DNA of 64,000 bases from Pseudarthrobacter sp. SSS035 (GTDB lineage Bacteria; Actinomycetota; Actinomycetes; Actinomycetales; Micrococcaceae), in contig NZ_CP096882.1 in assembly GCF_023273875.1 (NCBI RefSeq), forward strand, positions 806,001 through 870,000, read 5' to 3'. The notes under the pieces are model-generated. The model saw only the letters and a list, made by a program, of their open reading frames with translations. It was not told the origin of the DNA and searched no databases. Numbering within the stretch: the first letter of the stretch is position 1; every line of letters begins with the position of its first letter. The translations under genes were made by a program, and so were the position numbers. Below, piece after piece: positions 52,184-60,803 of the stretch.

Positions 52184-54682
52184 CTACTTAGCGAGGCCCG
52201 CCTTCCGCAGCGCTTCGGCCAGGGCGGTGTTCGGCGGGTTCGCCGGGGCAATTTTCGTATCCGGCGCGGCTTTGCGTGCCTGTGCTGCTTTGGCCGCCGG
52301 TGCGGCGTTGCGTCCGCTGGACTCCGGACGGGGGCCGCGGGCGCCTGAGCCGGTGCCTGTGCGGGCTCCCGAGCTTGTGCGGTCGCCCGTGCCTACTCGT
52401 GCGCCTGCGCCATCAGCCGCTCGTGCCGGACGGCCCCCGGTCGCGGGCTGCCGCCCACCCGAAGGCGACGGCTCGTCGTCGAGCCTCAGTGTGAGCGAAA
52501 TCCGCTTCCGCTCCGGATCGGCTTCCAGAACCTTCACACGGACAACCTGCCCGGACTTCACCACCTCACGGGGGTCGGAGACAAAGCGGTTGGCCAGCGC
52601 AGACACGTGAACCAGCCCATCCTGGTGCACTCCAACGTCCACAAACGCGCCGAACGCGGCCACATTGGTGACGGTCCCCTCAAGCACCATGCCGGGCTTG
52701 AGGTCGGAGATCTTCTCGATGCCTTCGGAGAACGTCGCCGCGGCAAAGGCGGGTCGGGGATCGCGGCCGGGTTTGTCCAGTTCCGCCAGGATGTCCTGGA
52801 CCGTGGGCAGGCCAAAAGTGCCGTCGACGAAAGCGCGGGGATCGAGGGACGACGCCAGCGCCGAGCCGGCGGCCACCAGGATTTTCCGGGCAATCGGATA
52901 CGCCTCGGGGTGCACGCTCGATGCGTCCAGCGGCTCTGCTCCGCCGGTGATCCGCAGGAAGCCGGCGCACTGCTCAAACGCCTTCGCACCCAGGCGGGGC
53001 ACCTTCTTGAGCTCGCTTCGCTTGGCAAACGGCCCGTGTTCGTTCCGGTACGCCACAATGTTTTCGCTCAGCAAAGGCCCGACGCCGGCCACCCGGCTCA
53101 GCAGCGCGGGCGACGCCGTGTTCACGTCAACGCCCACTGCGTTCACGCAGTCCTCGACCACCGCATCCAGGCTGCGGTCCAGCTTCGACGCCGTGACGTC
53201 GTGCTGGTACTGCCCCACGCCGATGGACTTGGGATCGATCTTCACCAATTCCGCCAGCGGATCCTGAAGCCGCCGCGCAATGGAAACGGCTCCGCGCAGG
53301 GAAACGTCCATGCCCGGCAGCTCCGCCGAGGCCAGCGCCGACGCGGAATACACCGACGCCCCGGCCTCGGAAACCACCAGTTTCTGCGGTTTCGTCTCCG
53401 CAGCTGGCAGCAGCTTGATCAGTTCCGCGGCAAGCTTGTCCGTCTCCCGGGACGCGGTTCCGTTGCCGATGGCCACCAGCTCCACGTTGTGCTTCCGGGC
53501 CAGCCGCACCAAGGTGGCGAGGGCCTCGTCCCACTTCCGGGCAGGCGCGTGCGGGTACACGGTGTCGGTGGCAACCACCTTGCCAGTCCCATCCACAACG
53601 GCAACTTTCACGCCGGTCCGCAGTCCCGGGTCCAGCCCAAGAGTGGCGCGGTTTCCGGCGGGTGCGGCCAGGAGGACGTCGCGGAGGTTGGCGGCGAACA
53701 CCCGGACAGCCTCGTCCTCTGCGTCGGTGAACAGCCGTCCGCGGAGGTCGGCGGTCAGCCGGGCCAGCACGCGCGAGCGCCAGGCAAGCTGCGCGGTCTG
53801 GATCAGCCACGAATCGGCGGGACGGCCGCGGTCGGCGACCCCGAGGCACTTGGCCACAGCGGATTCGTAACGGGAACGCGCGGCGGCCAGGGCGTCGTCG
53901 TCGTTCGGATCCGCCTCGGCGAGATCCAGCTCCAGGACGCCGTCCTTCTCACCGCGCAACAGCGCAAGCACGCGGTGCGAGGGCATCCCGGTGGGCGCCT
54001 GGGCGAACTCAAAGTAATCGGCGAACTTCTGCCCGTCGGCCTCCTTGCCCTTCTTGACCCGAGACACCATCCGCCCCTGCGTCCAGAGCCGCTCGCGCAG
54101 GGTTGCGGCGAGGTCCGGATCCTGCGCAACCCGCTCGACCAGGATGGAACGGGCGCCAGCGAGCGCGGCGGCCGCGTCATCAATGGAGTGTTCGGCGTTC
54201 AGGTACCTGGCAGCCTCGCGTTCCGGGTCCAGGTCGGGCCGCTTCAGCAGCACATCGGCGAGCGGCTCCAACCCGGCTTCACGGGCGATCTGGGCCTTGG
54301 TTCGGCGCTTGGACTTGAACGGCAGGTAGATATCCTCCAGCCGGGACTTGGTATCCGCGGCGAGGATCGCTGCCTGCAGCTCGGGGGTGAGCTGCCCCTG
54401 CGCGGCAATCGCTTCGAGGATAGAACGACGGCGGTCCTCAAGTTCGCGGAGGTAGCGCAGGCGCTCGTCGAGCTCGCGCAGCTGCGTGTCATCCAGCGTC
54501 CCGGTGGCTTCCTTGCGGTACCGGGCGATGAACGGAACGGTGGACCCGCCGTCGAGCAGGTCCACTGCAGCCTTGACCTGCCAGGTCTTTACGCCAAGCT
54601 CGTCGGCGATCTGGGCGTGAATGGCGCTGTCCGGAGTTGGGGCAGACGTGGGGGCGGACGGGACGTGCGGGAGTTGGGTCAC
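52184..54682 (-). CDS. tex: Tex-family RNA-binding transcriptional accessory protein
   Basis: The 832-residue protein has the Tex N-terminal region (FIARYRKEATGTLDDTQLREL), a YqgF/RNase H-like domain (GLDPGLRTGVKVAVVDGTGKV), a helix-hairpin-helix part (GVGPLLSENIVAYRNEHGPF) and a C-terminal S1 domain (GMVLEGTVTNVAAFGAFVDVGVHQDGLVHVS). It binds nucleic acid and acts as a transcription/translation accessory factor. GTG 54682 is preferred; a longer frame to 54796 is open. A Ala/Arg/Gly-rich tail follows S1. Confidence 0.93.
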   Translation of the reverse strand: MTQLPHVPSAPTSAPTPDSAIHAQIADELGVKTWQVKAAVDLLDGGSTVPFIARYRKEATGTLDDTQLRELDERLRYLRELEDRRRSILEAIAAQGQLTPELQAAILAADTKSRLEDIYLPFKSKRRTKAQIAREAGLEPLADVLLKRPDLDPEREAARYLNAEHSIDDAAAALAGARSILVERVAQDPDLAATLRERLWTQGRMVSRVKKGKEADGQKFADYFEFAQAPTGMPSHRVLALLRGEKDGVLELDLAEADPNDDDALAAARSRYESAVAKCLGVADRGRPADSWLIQTAQLAWRSRVLARLTADLRGRLFTDAEDEAVRVFAANLRDVLLAAPAGNRATLGLDPGLRTGVKVAVVDGTGKVVATDTVYPHAPARKWDEALATLVRLARKHNVELVAIGNGTASRETDKLAAELIKLLPAAETKPQKLVVSEAGASVYSASALASAELPGMDVSLRGAVSIARRLQDPLAELVKIDPKSIGVGQYQHDVTASKLDRSLDAVVEDCVNAVGVDVNTASPALLSRVAGVGPLLSENIVAYRNEHGPFAKRSELKKVPRLGAKAFEQCAGFLRITGGAEPLDASSVHPEAYPIARKILVAAGSALASSLDPRAFVDGTFGLPTVQDILAELDKPGRDPRPAFAAATFSEGIEKISDLKPGMVLEGTVTNVAAFGAFVDVGVHQDGLVHVSALANRFVSDPREVVKSGQVVRVKVLEADPERKRISLTLRLDDEPSPSGGRQPATGGRPARAADGAGARVGTGDRTSSGARTGTGSGARGPRPESSGRNAAPAAKAAQARKAAPDTKIAPANPPNTALAEALRKAGLAK

Positions 54683-54819
54683 CTGAACATTTTGCCCTAC
54701 GGGCCTGGTGGTCTCCAGCGCCGCCCGGCCGGGCAGCTGGCCGGGTATTCCGCTCCGGGCCGTGAAGTGCTGTAGTTGATATGCCGTCACAGGCAATCAC
54801 TTCGAGGAAGAGGGCCACC

Positions 54820-55116
54820 ATGCGTGAACTGCTCATCGTCTTTCAGGAAGGATTCGACGAGGCCAACATCACCGTCATGGTCAACGGCAAGGAGGTCCGC
54901 CGCGACATGGGCGTGTCCACCAACCCGCTGCTGGGAGAAGCCTACGAAACGTCCGTGGAGCTGCCCGCGAAAGGGGCGCAGGTGGGAGTGGAAGTCACCA
55001 ACCGCGGCCTGAAAGCCATTACCAAAGTCAGCGGAAAGCCCAAAAGCCTGCTCGTCTCCATCGAGGACGACAAGCTGGTGATGCGCGAAGGAACGGGCCG
55101 GGAAGCATATCTTTAG
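54820..55116 (+). CDS. Small protein of unknown function (98 aa)
   Basis: The 98-residue protein starts MRELLIVFQEGFDEANITVMV and is largely beta-strand with alternating hydrophobics, a possible Ig-like sandwich (AYETSVELPAKGAQVGVEVT). No family is recognised. GAGGAAGAGG precedes ATG 54820. The start at 54781 is also open. Confidence 0.7.
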   Translation: MRELLIVFQEGFDEANITVMVNGKEVRRDMGVSTNPLLGEAYETSVELPAKGAQVGVEVTNRGLKAITKVSGKPKSLLVSIEDDKLVMREGTGREAYL

Positions 55117-55268
55117 CTTTTCCCTAGCAATAATCCATTCACTGGAGTATTCTGGTGTCTACCGCTCAGCACTTGTGAACCTGGGCGGGCCAACGTTGAA
55201 AGATGAGCCAAAACAGCCGTCGGATGGCTAATTGGCGCGCGCTGCCGGGACAGCACACCGAGCAGCCA

Positions 55269-55303
55269 ACGACGGCGGCACCCAAGCCGGGTGCCGCCGT
55301 CGT
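55269..55303. terminator. 15-bp perfect hairpin terminator
   Basis: ACGACGGCGGCACCC (55269-55283) pairs with GGGTGCCGCCGTCGT (55289-55303) over AAGCC, followed by CGTTAATC. It lies between the small plus-strand gene and the converging ene-reductase. Confidence 0.75.
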
Positions 55304-55335
55304 CGTTAATCTCTGGCCGAGGCCAGCATTGACCG

Positions 55336-56406
55336 CTAAGCCGAATACGCGGGGTAGTCCGTGTAGCCTATGGAGCCGTCTGCATAAAAGGTGGACGGGT
55401 CCGGTTCGTTCAGCGGAAGGCTTTCCTTCCAGCGGCGTGCGAGGTCCGGGTTGGCAATGGCGGGGCGCCCCACCACCACCGCATCTGCATGGCCGTCGGC
55501 CACCAAGGCGGTTGCTTCCTCCCGAGTGGTCATAGTGCCGAAGCCGGTGTTCACCAGGAACGTGCCGTTGAAGCGCGCCCGGAGATCCTGGACCAGCTCA
55601 CTCGTGGGCTCGTGGTGCAGGATGCTGACGTAGGCGAGGTTGAGCGGGGCAATGCTGTCCACCAGCACCTCGTAGGTGGCGCGGACATCGGCCGCATCCG
55701 TTTCGGCGATGCCCTGGACGCTGTGCTCCGGCGAGATGCGGATGCCCACGCGGCTCGAACCCACCGCGGCCACCGCGGCGTTGACCGTTTCGATCACAAA
55801 GCGGGCCCGGTTCTCCGGCGAGCCGCCGTAGCTGTCGTCGCGGACATTGGAGTTCGGGGCAAGGAATTCGTGGAGAAGGTAGCCGTTGGCCGAGTGCAGC
55901 TCCACGCCGTCGAATCCCGCTTCAATGGCGTTGATCGAGCCGGTGACGATTTCCTGCATGACGACGGGCAGTTCGCCGATGGTCAGTGCGTGCGGGACGG
56001 GATACGGCTGCTTGCCGGACTGGGTGCGGACCTCGCCCTCGATGGCGACGGCGCTCGGACCAACGATGGTATGGCCGCCGGTGATGTCCGCATGGGAAAC
56101 CCGTCCGCCGTGCATGATCTGGGCGAAGATCCGGCCGCCTTCAGCGTGCACCGCGTCGGTGACCTTCTTCCAGGCGGCAATCTGCTCCGCGGTGACGAGA
56201 CCGGGCTGACCCGGGTAGGAGCGTCCAGCGGGGCTGGGGTAGATGCCTTCGCTGACGATGAGTCCCAGGGACGCGCGCTGCCGGTAGTGCTCCACAACCA
56301 AAGGACCCGGAACACCGTCCTCGCCTGAGCGGAGACGGGTCAGGGGCGCCATTACCAGGCGGTTGGGAAGTTCAAGCTCGCCAAGAGTCAAGGGGGAAAA
56401 CAGCAT
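55336..56406 (-). CDS. Old-yellow-enzyme-type alkene reductase
   Basis: The 356-residue flavoenzyme has LTLGELELPNRLVMAPLTRLRS, the FMN barrel block QIMHGGRVSHADITGG, the substrate His/Asn-type pair in ELHSANGYLLHEFLAP (HSAN) and the NADH-binding FLVNTGFGTMTTREEA with GRPAIANPDL. It reduces activated C=C bonds using NAD(P)H. Close to the NemA/XenB-type subgroup. The ATG 56406 follows AAAGGAACTGCGC. Confidence 0.94.
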   Translation of the reverse strand: MLFSPLTLGELELPNRLVMAPLTRLRSGEDGVPGPLVVEHYRQRASLGLIVSEGIYPSPAGRSYPGQPGLVTAEQIAAWKKVTDAVHAEGGRIFAQIMHGGRVSHADITGGHTIVGPSAVAIEGEVRTQSGKQPYPVPHALTIGELPVVMQEIVTGSINAIEAGFDGVELHSANGYLLHEFLAPNSNVRDDSYGGSPENRARFVIETVNAAVAAVGSSRVGIRISPEHSVQGIAETDAADVRATYEVLVDSIAPLNLAYVSILHHEPTSELVQDLRARFNGTFLVNTGFGTMTTREEATALVADGHADAVVVGRPAIANPDLARRWKESLPLNEPDPSTFYADGSIGYTDYPAYSA

Positions 56407-56559
56407 GCGCAGTTCCTTTCGAGGTGAATTGGTACTGCTGTGCCCAACTGCGCGGCGCGTGCAAGTATTCCGCTTGAGGCGGGGATCACTCTCTGCGGCG
56501 GTGGCTCGGCTTGGGTTCCAGGCGTTGCCTGCCCTCATATACGCGTCGTCTGATGCTTC

Positions 56560-57525
56560 CTACCGGGACGATGCCACGCCGGGGCAACCTTGTCCCTGCG
56601 GGTTCTGGTTGCAGTCGTCGGCGTAGTTCCGGGTGATGGACCGCCAGACGCTGATGGACTGAGGCGGCGCGCTGAACTGGCCCTGGGCCGGTATGGGCAG
56701 CGGCGGCCCGCTGTTCACGGAATACGTGCCTTGAAAGGACGTAGTGAGGACAACCTGGAAATCGCCTGTGTCTGCGTAGACGTGACTCGTTCGGGTCTTT
56801 TCACCCCAGCGATCCTGTGGCAGCGGCCCGCCCATGGAAGGTTGTGGGCCGAAGACAGTTCCGTCGCCGTAATTCCAGGTGTACTGAACCGGCGTCGCGA
56901 CAACATGCACCTGCTGCCCCAGCATCGTCACGTCAAACTGTTGCTCGGACGCGTCTGCGTAGAAATTGGTTTCGGCCCCGCGGAGCGTGTTGGGGCTGGG
57001 CTGCGCGACCACCGCTCCCGCGTTGATAGGCAGGCTCTCGAACTGCCGCTGTATCTGGGCGGCTATGCGCGGAAGGAGGTCCTCGGGCCGAGCATCGTAG
57101 AGACAAGTTGGCCCCGAATGGATTGCCCAGACGGCTCCAGGAACGCCTCTCGGCATGGAATACCAGATGACCGGGATTCCGTCTTCGCCGTCCGGTCCGT
57201 TCGTGCACTCAACCTGATCACGTAAGCACACAGAATCGAAGTCGCCCCCGCCAAGGTGGCACTGGAGTTCGTACTTGTAGTTGTTGGGATCCAAAATTGG
57301 TGCCCCGGGCTCCGGCCTGGAGAAGTTTCCGCTTGCCGGATCCAAAACCCAGCCATCGAATTCCGCTGCATTGGACCCCCATTGCCCTTTGACGGGTGGC
57401 GGCTTTTCAGCGGCCGCGGGCGCGAAATCACTTGGACCGTCTGCTAGCGCTGCTGAGACTGAAGCGCTTGTCAAAAGGAACACCGCGAGTACACCCAGAC
57501 CAATGCGACACCGTGAGAAGACCAC
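56560..57525 (-). CDS. Secreted PKD-like domain protein
   Basis: The 321-residue protein begins at GTG 57525, two bp after the upstream stop, with a signal peptide (RIGLGVLAVFLLTSASVSAALA). A central disulphide-rich part (CHLGGGDFDSVCLRDQVEC) precedes a PKD-like fold: YTWNYGDGTVFGP and HVYADTGDFQVVLTTSF. PKD modules are structural in cell-surface proteins. A longer ATG start at 57564 overlaps the DUF6318 gene by 37 bp. The two genes look like one exported pair. Confidence 0.75.
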   Translation of the reverse strand: MVFSRCRIGLGVLAVFLLTSASVSAALADGPSDFAPAAAEKPPPVKGQWGSNAAEFDGWVLDPASGNFSRPEPGAPILDPNNYKYELQCHLGGGDFDSVCLRDQVECTNGPDGEDGIPVIWYSMPRGVPGAVWAIHSGPTCLYDARPEDLLPRIAAQIQRQFESLPINAGAVVAQPSPNTLRGAETNFYADASEQQFDVTMLGQQVHVVATPVQYTWNYGDGTVFGPQPSMGGPLPQDRWGEKTRTSHVYADTGDFQVVLTTSFQGTYSVNSGPPLPIPAQGQFSAPPQSISVWRSITRNYADDCNQNPQGQGCPGVASSR

Positions 57526-57527
57526 TG

Positions 57528-58184
57528 TCAGCCAACGATCGGCTCGATGGTGTTCACAAACCATGATCCATTCTTGAAGACCACGAGCATAAGGCTTCCA
57601 GAGTCCGCCATTTTCGGATCTGAGCTATCCACAGAACCATCTACATTGTGGTAGGACACGGCTTCCTGAGAAACCTGCACTGCAACTTGGTAGTTACCAT
57701 CAGCCGAAACGCGAAAATTTGTGGTGACGGCGGGTGTATTTACTCGGCCGCCCTCCAACCATCGGCCATCACTGTGCCACCCCTGCTGGACTTCCTTCGC
57801 TCGTTCACACATGGTGCAGTCGCTACTTGTGATCGCGGAAATCTGGGCTGTGTCGCCGGTTTCATAGCCATAGCTCAATAGTTGAAACCAGTACGCCGCG
57901 AACGCCTCGAGCCCCTCCTTCGTCTCCGTCTTGGCAACCTCAGGAAGCACCGGCACCGGGACGTTCTGAGCACGGCCGCTAGCCGAGGCGGGCACGTAGG
58001 CGGGAGTCGGCGTCGGGGCTGGCGTTGCGCTTGGGCTGGCCGTCGAAGTCGGAGACGCGGACGAGGTGCCCCCAGGATCGCCACCCGCGTTGCAACCGGT
58101 CAAAAGCAAAACAGAAGCGGCAACAGCAGCAACAAAGTGCAGGCGCGAAGGCCGCGAAGTAGTGGAAGTGATGTGCGATGTCAT
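57528..58184 (-). CDS. DUF6318-type lipoprotein
   Basis: The 218-residue protein has a lipoprotein signal with ASVLLLTGC, then a Ser/Thr/Pro-rich linker (ASPTSTASPSATPAPTPTP). The folded part is a DUF6318-like domain: GLEAFAAYWFQLLSYGYETGDT, SDCTMCERAKEVQ with CxxC, and the ending SWFVNTIEPIVG. DUF6318 occurs mostly in Micrococcaceae and partly resembles NTF2-like folds. It immediately precedes the PKD-like gene. Confidence 0.85.
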   Translation of the reverse strand: MTSHITSTTSRPSRLHFVAAVAASVLLLTGCNAGGDPGGTSSASPTSTASPSATPAPTPTPAYVPASASGRAQNVPVPVLPEVAKTETKEGLEAFAAYWFQLLSYGYETGDTAQISAITSSDCTMCERAKEVQQGWHSDGRWLEGGRVNTPAVTTNFRVSADGNYQVAVQVSQEAVSYHNVDGSVDSSDPKMADSGSLMLVVFKNGSWFVNTIEPIVG

Positions 58185-58385
58185 GGGCAGCTAATCCCCC
58201 GATAGTTTCAAGACGCCTCGCTCCGAACAATGACCTTAAGGGTAGCCCAGCACACATTTGAGCGATGAAAGTTATCCACAGCCACCCGCCCTCGGTTCTA
58301 CCACCGCGAAGGACCAATAAAAAGTCACACGGATAATCGCCCTCCCAGCCCCTTGCGAACCGGATTCCCACGCGCAACCCCTAGA

Positions 58386-58410
58386 ATTCTTCTACCGAAC
58401 GTAGAAGAAT
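58386..58410. promoter_or_regulatory. Perfect 10-bp inverted repeat before the PPOX gene, probable operator
   Basis: ATTCTTCTAC CGAAC GTAGAAGAAT is a perfect 10-bp inverted repeat with a 5-bp spacer, ending 8 bp before the ATG at 58418. It could be a repressor site or an RNA hairpin masking the start. No adjacent regulator gene is seen. Confidence 0.65.
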
Positions 58411-58417
58411 AGGCTTC

Positions 58418-58852
58418 ATGATGTTTACGCACGCCGATGGCAACCCCGTTCTGGAGCTCGACGACGAGCAATCCTGGAAACTCCTGGAAGCTACCCGCCA
58501 CGGCCGGCTGGTGGTTTCCGTTGCCGGCGAACCGGATATATTCCCCGTCAACTACCTCACCTCGGACCGGAAAATCTACCTCCGCACCGCACCGGGCAAC
58601 AAGCTCGCCCAGCTCACCATCAACTCCAGGGTGCTGCTTGAAACGGACGGCATCCTCTCGGACGAAGCCTGGTCCGTGGTGCTGCGGGGAACGGCGCGCG
58701 TCCTCACCAACTCAGCCGAACTCGCCGTCGTCGAAGAGCTCGGCCTGAAATCTTGGGTGCCGACGCTGAAGGATTTCTACGTGGAGATCGTGCCCACGTC
58801 CGTCAGCGGCCGCCATTTCGAGCTGGGCGACCAGCCGGAGCACGAAATCTAG
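58418..58852 (+). CDS. Pyridoxamine 5'-phosphate oxidase-like (PPOX/flavin-binding) protein
   Basis: The 144-residue protein has the split-barrel pattern SWKLLEATRHGRLVVSVAGEPDIFPVNYL, then IYLRTAPGNKLAQLTINSRVLLETDG and a SWVPTLKDFYVEIVPTSVSGRHFEL end. This is the PPOX/flavin-reductase-like fold; similar actinobacterial proteins bind F420, FMN or haem. Two consecutive ATGs (58418 and 58421) are possible. A strong dyad sits just upstream and vsr follows 19 bp later. Confidence 0.88.
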   Translation: MMFTHADGNPVLELDDEQSWKLLEATRHGRLVVSVAGEPDIFPVNYLTSDRKIYLRTAPGNKLAQLTINSRVLLETDGILSDEAWSVVLRGTARVLTNSAELAVVEELGLKSWVPTLKDFYVEIVPTSVSGRHFELGDQPEHEI

Positions 58853-58871
58853 GAGCCCGTAGGCTGGAATA

Positions 58872-59300
58872 ATGGCGGATAGGCTCACTCCCGAGCAGCG
58901 CAGCTGGAACATGTCCCGCATCAGAGGCAAGAACACCAAGCCGGAACTGCTGGTGCGCCGCCTCCTCCATGCCAAAGGCTACCGCTACCGCTTGCACGGC
59001 ACCGCCGGCAAAAGCCGCCTGCCCGGCCGCCCGGACCTGGTATTCGCCGGCCGGCGAAAGGTCATCTTCATCAACGGCTGCTTCTGGCACTTCCACGACT
59101 GCCGGGTAGGCCAGCACGCGCCCAAGGCGAATGCCGCCTTTTGGGAGGCCAAGCGCAAGCGCACCAAAGACCGCGACGCCGACCAGCGCCAGCAGTTAAT
59201 GGCCGCCGGCTGGGAGGTGCTCACCGTGTGGGAGTGCGAGTTGAAGGACGGCTCCGCCCTCGAAGCCCACCTGGTGGAGTTCCTCGGCGCCAGCAAATAG
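58872..59300 (+). CDS. vsr: Very short patch repair endonuclease-like protein
   Basis: The 142-residue protein matches Vsr: SWNMSRIRGKNTKPELLVRRLLHAKG, then GRPDLVFAGRRKVIFINGCFWHFHDC and GWEVLTVWECEL. Vsr nicks at T:G mismatches that arise by deamination of 5-methylcytosine. The metal-binding Asp (GRPD) and the later His are kept, while the E. coli His64 position (THGCFW) is Asn here (INGCFW). No Dcm-type methyltransferase is next to it. Some relatives use Asp at this site, so activity cannot be ruled out. Confidence 0.88.
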   Translation: MADRLTPEQRSWNMSRIRGKNTKPELLVRRLLHAKGYRYRLHGTAGKSRLPGRPDLVFAGRRKVIFINGCFWHFHDCRVGQHAPKANAAFWEAKRKRTKDRDADQRQQLMAAGWEVLTVWECELKDGSALEAHLVEFLGASK

Positions 59301-59549
59301 CCCGGCAAGCCGGCGGCTGGCAAGAAACGCCAGCCGGAACTTGAGTCAAACTTGAGCCTTTGCCGCCTCCCGAATTGATCGGCGCCAGCAAAGATGAACT
59401 CCTATGAAAAACCCGCAGTCTCCTCAGGAATCCCGCAGTCCTTTTCCCGAACGGCTGCATCCCCAAGTAACAGATTTACTCTGAAAGTGGATACAAAACC
59501 AAGTCATATCCCGCTATGGGGGCGGCAGGCGCGAGCGGAAAGGACGGAA

Positions 59550-59960
59550 ATGGCACCATCCGATGACGCAGGGCGCCCCTTGGTAGATCCCTCTGTACTT
59601 GACCGGCTGCGGGTCGAACTCGACGAGGACGAGGGCTATTGCAGCGTCTTCGTCGGGAACTTCATCGACTGCCTACCGGTCCGGATCGGCAAGCTGCGGC
59701 TGGCCTTGACTACCGGAGACCTGGATGGGGCCGTGGACGCGATCCTTAGCCTCAAGACATCGAGCCAGATGGTGGGCGCGGAACGGCTGGCGGGCCTGGC
59801 CATGGACCTTGAACGTTCAATCCGGGACGAGTCACCGAGTGCGGAACCTTCCGTTGCGCTGCCGCAGCTTGCCGTCAACTACCTCCGGCCCATCAACCTG
59901 TGCAGCCGCCAGACCCTGCACAGGCTCCAGGCTCAGCGCCCGCCAGGCGCCAACCGGTAG
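59550..59960 (+). CDS. HPt-like protein lacking the phospho-accepting histidine
   Basis: The 136-residue protein has the four-helix HPt pattern: LDRLRVELDEDEGYCSVFVGNFIDCLPVRI and DAILSLKTSSQMVGAERLAGLAMDLE. In HPt domains that second helix normally reads A-H-x-L-K-G/S-S; here the His position is Leu66 (codon CTT, 59745-59747). The change needs one base from CAT. It is therefore either an inactivated relay, a docking protein or a mis-assigned fold. AAGGA precedes ATG 59550. It overlaps the end of the convergent response regulator gene. Confidence 0.72.
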   Translation: MAPSDDAGRPLVDPSVLDRLRVELDEDEGYCSVFVGNFIDCLPVRIGKLRLALTTGDLDGAVDAILSLKTSSQMVGAERLAGLAMDLERSIRDESPSAEPSVALPQLAVNYLRPINLCSRQTLHRLQAQRPPGANR

Positions 59961-60703
59961 CCCACGCCGCGGACCGTCTGCAGCCAGCGCGGTTGCTGCG
60001 GTGAATCACCGAGTTTCTTCCGGAGGTTGCCCATGTGCACCTCCACGGAACGTTCGTCCGCCTCGCTGATGTAACTTCCGACGTCGTAATCCTCGTCCCG
60101 GAGCCGACGCACCAAATCCGATTTGGTCCGGACAGTCCGTCCCGCCTCGAGCAGGGCATACAGGAGTTCAAACTCGGTCCGAGTCAGGTTGAGCTCCTGG
60201 CCGTCCACGCTGACCGACCGTGAGGCGTAACTCAGCTCCAGTCCGTTGTGGCTGTAATGACCGTTTCCGCTGTCACTAACGGCGTCCGCCGGGCGATCAG
60301 AAACGGGAGCACTCTCCCCCGCGTCCGGAACCGACCGGGGCCGGCGCATCATCGCCGCTATCCGCGCGCGGAGTTCGCGGGGGCGGAAGGGCTTGGTGAG
60401 GTAGTCGTCTGCACCGGACTCGAGACCAATCAAAGTATCCAGTTCTTCAGCCCGTGCCGTGAGCATCACGATGTAAGCATCTGAAAACTCGCGGATCTGG
60501 CGGGAGACCTCAAACCCGTCAATATCCGGCAGCCCCAAATCAAGCGTTATAACGTCAGGATTCAAGATTCTCGCAGCCTTAACCCCTTCGGATCCGCTGC
60601 CCGCGACAGTGACATCAAACCCCGCCTGAGTCAGAACCGTGCGTACCAACTCGCGGATATCCTGATCATCCTCGATGACCAGACCCACTCGCGCTTCACT
60701 CAT
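59933..60703 (-). CDS. OmpR-family response regulator
   Basis: The 256-residue protein has a receiver domain with VIEDDQD (acidic pocket), phospho-acceptor Asp55 in ITLDLGLPDIDGF, and YLTKPF with the conserved Lys. A linker precedes a winged-helix output domain (LNLTRTEFELLYALLEAGRTV, VEVHMGNLRKKLGD, TVRGVGYRLAP). ATG 60703 follows GGAGG. It is divergent from the histidine kinase at 60804 and convergent with the HPt-like gene, so the three form a signalling locus. Confidence 0.95.
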   Translation of the reverse strand: MSEARVGLVIEDDQDIRELVRTVLTQAGFDVTVAGSGSEGVKAARILNPDVITLDLGLPDIDGFEVSRQIREFSDAYIVMLTARAEELDTLIGLESGADDYLTKPFRPRELRARIAAMMRRPRSVPDAGESAPVSDRPADAVSDSGNGHYSHNGLELSYASRSVSVDGQELNLTRTEFELLYALLEAGRTVRTKSDLVRRLRDEDYDVGSYISEADERSVEVHMGNLRKKLGDSPQQPRWLQTVRGVGYRLAPGGR

Positions 60704-60803
60704 ACCAGCCCCCTCCGCCAGCTTGACAACGTGAGAAGTATAGCCCGCTGCCGATATCCTGCTGGTATGCATTCCCCTATACTCCCACTTCAGGCCGCCG
60801 TTC

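Noticed and set aside
52607..54775. A 722-codon plus-strand open frame
   Set aside because: Antisense to tex, with His/Gln/Arg-rich composition and no domain. It is a high-GC shadow.
55203..55430. Plus-strand frame starting MSQNSRRMANWRALPGQ
   Set aside because: It runs through a perfect terminator hairpin at 55269-55303 and into the antisense of the ene-reductase.
58272..58280. TTATCCACA, a DnaA-box match
   Set aside because: Only one copy with no cluster, no dnaA gene and no AT-rich unwinding element. A chance match.
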